A DNA stretch of 16,582 nucleotides from positions 1 through 16,582 of the forward strand of contig NZ_JAIWNS010000121.1 of the NCBI RefSeq assembly GCF_020216685.1, given 5' to 3'. Of the stretch, positions 6,966 through 13,945 are shown piece by piece. The notes under the pieces are model-generated. The model ran no database searches. It worked only from the letters and a program-made list of their open reading frames with translations, and was not told where the DNA came from. This DNA is from Methanospirillum hungatei (GTDB lineage: Archaea; Halobacteriota; Methanomicrobia; Methanomicrobiales; Methanospirillaceae). The position numbers were made by a program, and so were the translations under genes. Within the stretch, counting starts at the first letter, position 1, and each line of letters opens with the position of its first letter.

Positions 6966-8453
6966 TTATTCAAAGGGTCTGCTGTACTTCTTCCAGATCT
7001 GTTCACGGAAGACCGGACCACTGTTATAGGTACAGAATGGGATGAGAGTCCCGTCTGGTGTCGCATAATGAATGCAGCACTGGCTGACCCGCTCGACATC
7101 ATAATTATAGTTATCCATGAAATGCATCATCCCGATAAAGAGGGCATTCCAGTGGAACTCACGAAGGGAGTCAAAGTTATGGGTGATAAGTGCTTTTCCA
7201 AGGCTGGTCCAGAGTTCACGGCCCCCATCCTCACTCTTCTTCACCGATGCATAGAGCTCCTTAATCCCGTTAATGGCAACCATCTTTTTACTGATAGGCC
7301 CTGCCGAGGAGAGCTGGGTTGTGAGCCGCTCGATAGAATCAAAGAATGCATCAACATCGATCATACGGTTGATGGGGACGATCTTCTTATCCCTGACAAA
7401 GACATAGGTCGCTGCACCACAATGCTGGTGTGCGGTGAATTTTAATTGTGGTTTGCCGGTATATGCCTCAACAAAGTCACTGATTGGCACAACACAGGGA
7501 ACCGGGTAAAAATCCTCTTTCTCAACCGCCCCTTCGGTCTGCTCTTCAATACGGTTCAGTAACTCAGGGATTGTTATCCGCTGCTGTTCGATATCTTCCG
7601 GTGACGCCGCCCCGGTAAATGAGACCGGCTGGAAGTTTACTCCACGGATTACATCATTATTTTCTGCTGCAAACCGGACAATATCACCAATCTCATGATC
7701 ATTATGGCCTTTGATGATGGTTGGTACCAGAACCACACCCTGCTTTGCTTTTCGAAGGTTTTCAATTGCCTTCAGGTCATGCGCCAGTTTGAAATTCGTC
7801 TCTTTTGATACCCCGTCAAAGTGCAGGTATACCGTGGAAAGACCGGCATCTTTGAGCCGGAGTGCATAATCAGGATCCTTGGCAAGAATAAGTCCGTTCG
7901 TTGCCAGCTGCACCTGCATGAACCCCATACTTTTTGCAAGTCCTATGATCTCAAATAGATCATCACGGAGTGTCGGTTCTCCTCCGGCAAACTGAACTGC
8001 CGGCGCAGGAGTTGGTTTTTCAGAGCGCAGGACCGTCAGCATCTCTTTGATCTGGTCAAAGGTGGGCTCGTAGATGTACCCGCATGCCCGTGCATTTGCA
8101 AAACAGAAAGAACAGTTCAGGTTACACCGGTTTGTCAGATCAACATTTGCAAGGAGGGTCGTTGATTTATGACTGTTACAGATTCCACAATCATACGGAC
8201 AACTGCTTATATCTTTCACGACCTGAGGGTTTGCAAGGCCTGAACCCTTCACCCCGAACGCCTCATATCTGCGCCATGCGTCTGCATCATCCCAGTACAG
8301 GTATGAAAAATAACCATGATCAGGACAGGTCCTGTTTATATACACCTTTCCTTCGTTCTCTATAATCTCTGCTTCTAGTACTTTTTTACATATTGGACAG
8401 AGACTTTTGGTTTTTTTGAGGAGTATACTATCACCACCAGTGGGTATTCCCAT
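6966..8453 (-). CDS. tes: Radical SAM tetraether lipid synthase (Tes/MJ0619 type)
   Basis: Radical SAM enzyme of the MJ0619 family, reported to couple the isoprenoid chain ends of two archaeol lipids into tetraethers; earlier work proposed methylation of the methanopterin pterin ring. Counted from the upstream GTG at 8465, it shows an N-terminal CPIC (Cys23, Cys26) with Cys47 and His50, like a mononuclear metal site. CPYDCGIC (Cys89/93/96) is a second CxxxCxxC, and CNLNCSFC (Cys114/118/121) is the radical SAM cluster motif. QFAGGEPTLRDD is the SAM-binding GGE motif. A large C-terminal region adds further conserved-looking Cys, for example in SQCCIHYA. I chose ATG at 8453 (495 residues) because a TATA-like element lies about 25 bases upstream, consistent with a leaderless mRNA; GTG at 8465 would add four residues. 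It diverges from carS. Confidence 0.88.
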   Translation of the reverse strand: MGIPTGGDSILLKKTKSLCPICKKVLEAEIIENEGKVYINRTCPDHGYFSYLYWDDADAWRRYEAFGVKGSGLANPQVVKDISSCPYDCGICNSHKSTTLLANVDLTNRCNLNCSFCFANARACGYIYEPTFDQIKEMLTVLRSEKPTPAPAVQFAGGEPTLRDDLFEIIGLAKSMGFMQVQLATNGLILAKDPDYALRLKDAGLSTVYLHFDGVSKETNFKLAHDLKAIENLRKAKQGVVLVPTIIKGHNDHEIGDIVRFAAENNDVIRGVNFQPVSFTGAASPEDIEQQRITIPELLNRIEEQTEGAVEKEDFYPVPCVVPISDFVEAYTGKPQLKFTAHQHCGAATYVFVRDKKIVPINRMIDVDAFFDSIERLTTQLSSAGPISKKMVAINGIKELYASVKKSEDGGRELWTSLGKALITHNFDSLREFHWNALFIGMMHFMDNYNYDVERVSQCCIHYATPDGTLIPFCTYNSGPVFREQIWKKYSRPFE

Positions 8454-8472
8454 ACCGGATTTCACTTCTGCT

Positions 8473-8482
8473 CATATGTATG
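8473..8482. promoter_or_regulatory. Shared TATA-like element between tes and carS
   Basis: CATATGTATG on the plus strand, and its complement on the minus strand, lies about 27 bases before the carS ATG at 8504 and about 25 bases before the tes ATG at 8453. That is the spacing expected for leaderless archaeal transcripts in both directions. No Shine-Dalgarno sequence precedes either start. This is inferred from position only. Confidence 0.4.
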
Positions 8483-8503
8483 CGAAAACCTAACCTTATA
8501 GGT

Positions 8504-9067
8504 ATGCCGGATTCTGCAACAATACTCAGTAACGGACTCATACTCATCGGTTCTGCGATATGGGTGATGCTCCCCGCATACCTGCCAAATAATTTTGCAG
8601 CCCTGACCGGTGGAGGTATGCCCGTTGATATGGGGAGGAACTGGACAGACGGGAGGCGTATCCTTGGTGACGGGAAGACCATCCGGGGGTTTGTCGGCGG
8701 GGTTACAGCCGGGATTCTTATCGGGGCACTCCAGATATATGCAGAGATATCAGGACTTGTCCCCTGGTTTCCCCCCCATACCCTGACGGCAGTCATCCTG
8801 CTTGCTGTCGGTTCACTCCTTGGTGATATGGTAAAGAGTTTTTTTAAACGACGTCAGGGGATAGACCGGGGAGGCGAGTGGTTTTTAGTAGATCAGCTGG
8901 ACTTTGTCGTCGGGGCGTTGCTTCTGACTTTGTTGTTTGATTCCTCCTGGATGATGCACACCATGACCATGCCGCTTCTGATCGTCATCCTGGTACTGAC
9001 CCCCTTGCTCCACCGGACCGTGAATATTATCGGGTATAAACTTGGATTGAAGAAGGTACCATGGTAA
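8504..9067 (+). CDS. carS: CDP-archaeol synthase
   Basis: Transfers CMP from CTP to 2,3-di-O-geranylgeranylglyceryl phosphate, activating the archaeal lipid core before the polar head group is attached. It is a membrane enzyme with about five hydrophobic segments. Family marks, counted from the upstream ATG at 8480: IWVMLPAYLPN (27-37), the soluble loop MGRNWTDGRRILGDGKTIRG (51-70), and GSLLGDMVKSFFKRRQ followed by DRGGEWFLVDQLDF (111-142), which carries the Asp, Lys and Arg of the CTP-transferase-like active site. I chose ATG at 8504 (187 residues): its N-terminus fits the usual family start and a TATA-like site lies at the right distance; ATG at 8480 would add eight residues. It overlaps pyrE by 7 bases and diverges from tes, another lipid gene. 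Confidence 0.92.
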   Translation: MPDSATILSNGLILIGSAIWVMLPAYLPNNFAALTGGGMPVDMGRNWTDGRRILGDGKTIRGFVGGVTAGILIGALQIYAEISGLVPWFPPHTLTAVILLAVGSLLGDMVKSFFKRRQGIDRGGEWFLVDQLDFVVGALLLTLLFDSSWMMHTMTMPLLIVILVLTPLLHRTVNIIGYKLGLKKVPW

Positions 9068-9579
9068 CTGCTACATTGCGTGAGATGCTGATCTCAGCCG
9101 AGGCTATACGATTTGGAGATTTTACCCTTGCGTCCGGAAGAAAGAGCAAGGTCTATATAGATATTAAAAAGGCTATTACCGATCCTGCCATTCTGAAAAA
9201 GATTGCTTCAGAGGTTCTTTCCCAATGCACGGATTTTGATGCCGTCGCAGGAGTTGCCGTCGGCGGGGTCCCCCTTGCGGTCTCAGTCTCCCTTGCCTCT
9301 GGTAAACCGTATGTCATTATCAGGAAAGAGCAGAAAGGACATGGCCTTGCCAGCCTTATCATCGGTGATGTAGATGGGAAGAGGATTCTGCTCGTTGAAG
9401 ATGTCACTACGTCCGGCGGCTCTGCAGTATTTGGGATTGAACAGCTCCGTTCTGCCGGTGCGATAGTGGAGGATGTGATCACCGTAGTTGACCGGAATGA
9501 AGGAGCAGAAAAAATGCTCAGCGAACTTAAAATTACCCTGACTCCCCTGGTCAGGATGCAGGACCTTATAAACGAATAA
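9061..9579 (+). CDS. pyrE: Orotate phosphoribosyltransferase
   Basis: Converts orotate and PRPP to orotidine 5'-phosphate in UMP synthesis. The protein has 172 residues, the compact archaeal form. It shows the type I phosphoribosyltransferase fold marks: FTLASGRKSKVYID (21-34) for orotate binding, AGVAVGGVPLA (63-73), the flexible catalytic loop RKEQKGHG (88-95) and the PRPP motif LVEDVTTSGGS (111-121) with its two adjacent acidic residues. All expected residues are present. The ATG lies inside the end of carS (ATGGTAA shared), so the two are translated from one mRNA, probably by coupling. The pairing may be incidental, though carS consumes CTP, a product of the pyrimidine pathway. Confidence 0.96.
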   Translation: MVTATLREMLISAEAIRFGDFTLASGRKSKVYIDIKKAITDPAILKKIASEVLSQCTDFDAVAGVAVGGVPLAVSVSLASGKPYVIIRKEQKGHGLASLIIGDVDGKRILLVEDVTTSGGSAVFGIEQLRSAGAIVEDVITVVDRNEGAEKMLSELKITLTPLVRMQDLINE

Positions 9580-9597
9580 GAACGGTGACAGACATGC

Positions 9598-9606
9598 CAT
9601 TATACC
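9598..9606 (+). promoter_or_regulatory. TATA box for the NHL/transglutaminase-like gene
   Basis: CATTATACC is centred about 25 bases before the ATG at 9627, which has no Shine-Dalgarno sequence. A leaderless transcript is therefore the simplest reading. Confidence 0.4.
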
Positions 9607-9626
9607 CGTATGGCTAATGATAGTCT

Positions 9627-11186
9627 ATGAACCAGCATACGGCTGGCATTGTCATACTTCTCATAGCCGGTATCCTGGGCGGCATTCCCTTAGGGATGCT
9701 GTTTCATGGAGATACCCCCGGACAGGTCCAGAATAATACCTCATCTAAATGGCAGGCACCGGTCAGTCAGCCAGAACTTGTCCGACCTTCACATATGCTC
9801 TCCCTCTCCAATGAGTCATTTTTAGTCAGCGATCTGTATGATAAGGCTCTTTTCCTGGTTCAGGCAAATGGGTCAATGCAGCGAATCATAACCAGGGATG
9901 TCGCAAAACCCTATGGATACTGGGATATCACCGGAATCACCCATGATAAAAAGGGGAATATCTACCTCTCCGATGCAGCCACCCACCGGATATTAAAACT
10001 CAGTGACAAAGGATCTCTCCTTACCAGCTGGGGAGGGTTCGGAGATGGAGATGGGAAGTTTGACACTCCTTACGGGATCAGTGTTGTGAATGTATCAGGT
10101 GAAGAATTGCTATATGTCTGTGATTCCGGTAATGCACGAATCCAGGTCTTTACTCCACAGGGGCAGTACCTGCATAGTCTGCAGATCCCATCCGATGAAA
10201 CGAAAAAAGTCAGGGTTGTAAAGCCCCAGGAATCACTCAATACCACCGATCTGCAGAGGTTTGTAGTTACCCCACAAAAAGGAGCAAATCCTGCTTTTGT
10301 GGAGCGGACATTTTCCATTCAGTCTTCAGGTAATACCCTGCCCCTGACCTTTGACATCAACCGGTCAGTCCACCTGGGAGCACAAAAAGTTTCATACCAA
10401 TCATCAGATGTCTCAACGAAAAACCCGGAGGAATGGATACCAGTGCTTTCTGCTATCCTTGCAGATACAACAACTCAGGAGACCCTGAAGACAACACTAG
10501 AAGAGCTCAAGAGACAGGCAAATATCAAGAGAATCAGTGAGCGGGCGAAACTGGAATGTATTGTCCATTTTATTCAGCAGATTCCTCTGACCGAGAATGC
10601 TGAAAACCGGTACCCGATAGAGATATTGCATGATAAAATGGGGAATACGTATGACAAAGCCCTGTTTTTATACGGCCTGCTCAGTGAAGCAGGGTATGAT
10701 GTGGTATATCTTGCATATCCAGGTCTCTCTCATGCAGCGGTTGGAATCCGTCTCACCGATCCCATCAAGAGTACGGCAGTTGCCACATACCGGGATAGCA
10801 ATGGTAGCATATATATGTACATCAATCCGGACGGGCCGTCATTTATCGGGGGTATTGCCCAAAAATACCGGAAGAGTGATCCATTTGTGATCCATCTTGA
10901 AGAGAAAGGGAGAAATACAGGAACAGGAACGGGAAAAGAGAAGAAGTCCATATCAGCAGATCACCTGTATTCAACCTATGTCGTTGAGAGTATCTTTTCC
11001 CTCTCTGACAAGTATCAATTCCTGGTAAACAAGGAGAAGGATGCAAAGAGCGATGAGGCACGAAACATCAGGGAGAATTATCAAAAGATTAAGAGTGTTC
11101 TTGACTTTATCGAGAAAAATCCCTGGAATACCGAGATTGCATATATGAGGATTAAAAATTCGAAAGTAAATGATATTATCGTCTAG
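9627..11186 (+). CDS. Membrane-anchored NHL-repeat / degenerate transglutaminase-like protein
   Basis: 519 residues. A hydrophobic segment (6-26) without a clear cleavage site suggests an N-terminal membrane anchor with the rest outside. Three NHL-type beta-propeller blades follow (about 62-90, 100-135, 145-186), with the typical SD..N/H.RI and GxxL pattern, for example IYLSDAATHRILKLSDKGS. That is fewer than the six blades of a closed propeller. Residues about 300-425 match a transglutaminase-like domain: YPIEILHD, then GNTYDKALFLYGLLSEAGYD, and LSHAAVGI with His369. In active members the motif reads G-D-C-x-D; here Thr341 replaces the nucleophilic Cys, although Asp343 and His369 remain. A catalytic thiol role is therefore unlikely, and binding or a structural role is more plausible. 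The C-terminus (430-519) is charged and helical. It ends overlapping the methyltransferase gene by 4 bases. Confidence 0.75.
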   Translation: MNQHTAGIVILLIAGILGGIPLGMLFHGDTPGQVQNNTSSKWQAPVSQPELVRPSHMLSLSNESFLVSDLYDKALFLVQANGSMQRIITRDVAKPYGYWDITGITHDKKGNIYLSDAATHRILKLSDKGSLLTSWGGFGDGDGKFDTPYGISVVNVSGEELLYVCDSGNARIQVFTPQGQYLHSLQIPSDETKKVRVVKPQESLNTTDLQRFVVTPQKGANPAFVERTFSIQSSGNTLPLTFDINRSVHLGAQKVSYQSSDVSTKNPEEWIPVLSAILADTTTQETLKTTLEELKRQANIKRISERAKLECIVHFIQQIPLTENAENRYPIEILHDKMGNTYDKALFLYGLLSEAGYDVVYLAYPGLSHAAVGIRLTDPIKSTAVATYRDSNGSIYMYINPDGPSFIGGIAQKYRKSDPFVIHLEEKGRNTGTGTGKEKKSISADHLYSTYVVESIFSLSDKYQFLVNKEKDAKSDEARNIRENYQKIKSVLDFIEKNPWNTEIAYMRIKNSKVNDIIV

Positions 11187-12004
11187 GATAAATCCAGGTC
11201 TTGTTTTTTCCCAGAAACCAGGTAACCGGTGAAGGAACCAAAGAATAATCCTTTCTGATCCATTGTAATGAGGTGAGCCTGAAACGCATCAGCCTCCTCC
11301 TGTGATACGCAGCCGGCAGATGCTGCCCGATTCGCATTTTCTGTAACGGTGAAGATCGTTTCCGCTTCTTTGAGCGTGGTCATGATCATCGTCCGTGGAT
11401 GAACCTCTACATCGGTAAATCCTGCATGTAGACACATTCTTCTAAGCTTACGCCCGATATGACCACAGGCAAACTGATCTGACCAGAAGTTCAGAACAGT
11501 TCTTGTTACTTCTTCATCAGCCCCGTCAAGAATAAAATTCTCCCAGTCCGGTTCAAACAGGACACATCTCCCCCCCGGTTTTAAGACACGATACATCTCT
11601 TCAATGACCTGCTGTGGATCTTGCACATGCTGAAGAACCCGGTCTTCCCTGACCGCATCACATATACCGTCACGGACTGCCGAGTATTGCCCGTCCATGC
11701 GGATGTAGGAGAGGTTTGGAATACTGGAGGCTTTTTTTGCAAGGGTTACAAGAGAAGAACTGATATCTGACCCGATTACCAGTCCTCCGGGGTTGCACCG
11801 TCCGGCAAGGATATGCACATCATCAAGAGGGCCGCACCCAATCTCAAGGATGATATCTCCGGGTGATATCTTCAGGAGCTCGAATGACTCCTCTTTTACC
11901 GACCGAAAGAAGGGATGGTTTCTTATATCTGACAGGCACCGAACCAGTTTTCCCTGATCTTCTGAAAGGTCCACCTGTTGAAATCCGGTTGCAAGGAAGG
12001 TCAT
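11183..12004 (-). CDS. Class I SAM-dependent methyltransferase (UbiE-like)
   Basis: 273 residues with a complete Rossmann methyltransferase core. Motif I is ILEIGCGPLDDV (52-63); Asp80 at the end of strand 2 (VIGSDIS) should bind the SAM ribose. MDGQYSAV (103-110) is the adenine region, DAVREDRVLQHVQDP (116-130) is motif IV, and YRVLKPGGRCVLFEPDW (138-154) is motif V. A C-terminal extension (about 200-273) probably shapes the acceptor site, and nothing there identifies the substrate. The start at 12004 has no ribosome site. It lies 40 bases after the AAA-ATPase stop on the same strand, so read-through is possible, and it converges on the NHL-repeat gene, both stops using one CTAG. The specific substrate is unknown. 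Confidence 0.8.
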   Translation of the reverse strand: MTFLATGFQQVDLSEDQGKLVRCLSDIRNHPFFRSVKEESFELLKISPGDIILEIGCGPLDDVHILAGRCNPGGLVIGSDISSSLVTLAKKASSIPNLSYIRMDGQYSAVRDGICDAVREDRVLQHVQDPQQVIEEMYRVLKPGGRCVLFEPDWENFILDGADEEVTRTVLNFWSDQFACGHIGRKLRRMCLHAGFTDVEVHPRTMIMTTLKEAETIFTVTENANRAASAGCVSQEEADAFQAHLITMDQKGLFFGSFTGYLVSGKKQDLDLS

Positions 12005-12044
12005 GATGTAAGAGAAGAGTGAGGTTTCAGATAATTTGAAAGGA

Positions 12045-13598
12045 TCATTGAACTTCCCAGTGATCGATATTTCGTGTCATAGGATTGAAAATGATACCAA
12101 TCTCAAAGATCTTCCTGCCATCGCTTTCATATTTCTCCCGGTATTTTTTTTCCCTGATCTGGTTGAGAGGGCTGCCAGGTTCGTGCGAAGGAGAATCTGA
12201 TACTTTAAATTCAAATATCCAGATACCGGTTTTGGTTTTTACGGTAAGGTCAATTCTGCCTTTATTCGTAGTATCTTCCGGTATAACCTCATACCCAAGA
12301 CTCGCAAAATACGTGTACACGATACTCGCATAATACCATTCAAATTGCGACAACTGGTTCTTCCTGTACCAATCGTATGGAATTGAAGCAAAAAGTGAAG
12401 AAAAAATGGTATGTATCTGACTGGGGTCTTCCCGTTCCAGAATATCATAGAGCATTTCACGATTTTTAGAAATCTCCTGCTTTGAAAGGACTTCAGCAAA
12501 CAAAGTATTTAAAGAGGTTCTGACTTCGACATTGGGGTATCCAAGCCAGCAGGTAAATCCCCGAATGGGATCTGCAGACCATTTTTTAATTGTAAGATAC
12601 CCTGCCTGAAAAAGGAGAGTCTCTATCCGGATATGCTCCGGATCAAATGACCCGAGGAGATCGGTCCCGGCAATAAAATCTTCATATTCAGCCGGAAGTC
12701 GTGGATTAGACTCCCAGAGCTTGATGAGAAAAGTCGGCGTTCCGGTCTCGAACCAATATGGTTTGAATGTTCCCTCATCAAAAAGCAGCAGGATATCAAA
12801 CGGGTTATAAACCGACTCGCCGGTCCAGGAATACCCATTGTACCATCGTTTCACCTCATCGTTATCAAATCCGGAGAGGTGCTCTGTAAAAACCTGCTCA
12901 AGATCTGTCTGAGTATACCCACATATCGCAGAGTACCGGGAATCAAGGGTAATATCCTTGAGATTGTTCAGACCGGAGAATATCCCGGTTTTTCCAAATT
13001 TTGAAACCCCGGTGAGCATGACAAAGGTAAGGAATGGATCAAGATCCTTAATAATGCTATAAAAACTCTTGAGATCTTCACGAAGCTCTAAGGCAACTTT
13101 CTGATCATGAAGGTTATCAAGAATCGGCTTATCATATTCATCAACCAAAAGTACAACCTTTTTTCCGGTTTTTTTGAAGAGTTCACGTATCAGATCTTCC
13201 AGTTGAAATCCGGACGAGATGGAATGATCAATGGAAAGCCCATACTGTGCTGCCTCCTGGGAAATTATTCTGGTCAGGTATTCAGACAATTCTGCAGATG
13301 ATCGGTTCACCCGTTGTGCAAAACTGATTTTTATAACCGGATATTTTTTCTCAAAATCCCAGCCTGATTCAGGACGGTCAAGATAAAGACCGGAGAACAG
13401 ATCTTTTTTCCCTTTAAATGCACAGGAGAGAGTGTCGATAAAAAGGCTTTTGCCAAACCTGCGTGGTCTGGAGAGAAAATAATATGAACCTTTTTGAGCT
13501 AACTCAGCGATGTATGGAGTTTTATCCACGTAATAATACCCTTCGCTCCTGATCTTCTCAAATGACTGAATCCCGATAGGAAGTAGAAGAGAGGGCAT
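12045..13598 (-). CDS. AAA-ATPase-like / PD-(D/E)XK nuclease-like protein (PF09820 + PF08011)
   Basis: 517-residue protein of the widespread, often multi-copy AAA-ATPase-like family with a C-terminal DUF1703 nuclease-like domain. It starts with the typical LPIGIQSFEKIRSEGYYYVDKT. The Walker A variant is SRPRRFGKSLFIDTL (43-57), and Walker B is VVLLVDEYDKPIL (148-160). A sensor-like segment TFVMLTGVSKFGKTGIFSGL (191-210) follows. The C-terminus (430-490) has GRIDL with Asp450 and IFEFK with Glu463 and Lys465, followed by a Q-x6-Y motif, the hallmarks of a PD-(D/E)XK fold with an intact D...ExK centre. Function is not established; mobile-element and defence roles have been suggested for the family. 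No Shine-Dalgarno sequence; a TTTATAA box about 31 bases upstream suggests a near-leaderless mRNA. It looks like an accessory gene. Confidence 0.88.
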   Translation of the reverse strand: MPSLLLPIGIQSFEKIRSEGYYYVDKTPYIAELAQKGSYYFLSRPRRFGKSLFIDTLSCAFKGKKDLFSGLYLDRPESGWDFEKKYPVIKISFAQRVNRSSAELSEYLTRIISQEAAQYGLSIDHSISSGFQLEDLIRELFKKTGKKVVLLVDEYDKPILDNLHDQKVALELREDLKSFYSIIKDLDPFLTFVMLTGVSKFGKTGIFSGLNNLKDITLDSRYSAICGYTQTDLEQVFTEHLSGFDNDEVKRWYNGYSWTGESVYNPFDILLLFDEGTFKPYWFETGTPTFLIKLWESNPRLPAEYEDFIAGTDLLGSFDPEHIRIETLLFQAGYLTIKKWSADPIRGFTCWLGYPNVEVRTSLNTLFAEVLSKQEISKNREMLYDILEREDPSQIHTIFSSLFASIPYDWYRKNQLSQFEWYYASIVYTYFASLGYEVIPEDTTNKGRIDLTVKTKTGIWIFEFKVSDSPSHEPGSPLNQIREKKYREKYESDGRKIFEIGIIFNPMTRNIDHWEVQ

Positions 13599-13626
13599 AT
13601 GAATAGTACGTACTTGTGATAATGAG

Positions 13627-13633
13627 TTATAAA
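13627..13633 (-). promoter_or_regulatory. TATA box of the AAA-ATPase gene
   Basis: TTTATAA on the minus strand is about 31 bases before the ATG at 13598, so the transcript would begin only a few bases before the start codon. It sits between two inverted copies of AATAGTACG, which may be operator half-sites. Confidence 0.45.
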
Positions 13634-13867
13634 GGATGATCTTTTTTTCCTATCTTGACAAGGTCGTACTATTGGATATTTAATGATAGGTTTAATGGTG
13701 TGTACCGCATATTGGTACGAGAATATTAATCTAAGATCCGATATCTATGGCAATTAGTACCAGAGGAGGCAATTTTTCACTCCTCCACCTGATTATTTCT
13801 CATCCTCTCTGCAAGAATGCAGAGCTTTTCATTCGCAGAGCGACCAGGATCTTTATCCATTCACATG

Positions 13868-13904
13868 AGAGAGTGCCCCTTTTAAGCACTTTCTGAATTT
13901 TTTT
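13868..13904 (+). terminator. Hairpin with T-run upstream of purD
   Basis: AGAGAGTGC (13868-13876) pairs with GCACTTTCT (13886-13894) over nine base pairs including one G-U, with a 9-base loop, and seven T follow at 13898-13904. No plus-strand gene ends nearby. It could be a leader attenuator of purD or the end of a short untranslated RNA. Confidence 0.45.
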
Positions 13905-13945
13905 AAAATTGATAGAATGATGCAAATTCACCGGAGTTATCAGGA

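Larger units (their letters stand above)
13599..13945. other. Intergenic region with clustered GTAC palindromes
   Basis: No gene is supported in these 347 bases. The left half holds six GTAC tetramers in about 155 bases. They include the palindrome AGTACGTACT (13605-13614), a 9-base inverted pair AATAGTACG (13602-13610) / CGTACTATT (13665-13673), and GTACC-N7-GGTAC (13702-13718). The inverted pair flanks the TATA box of the AAA-ATPase gene. The right half holds GAGGAG/CTCCTC (13763-13768 and 13780-13785) and the hairpin with T-run at 13868-13904 before purD. Confidence 0.5.

Noticed and set aside
7068..7445. Plus-strand ORF of 125 codons inside tes
   Set aside because: It is antisense to a well-supported gene, has no family features, and reflects codon bias of the opposite strand.
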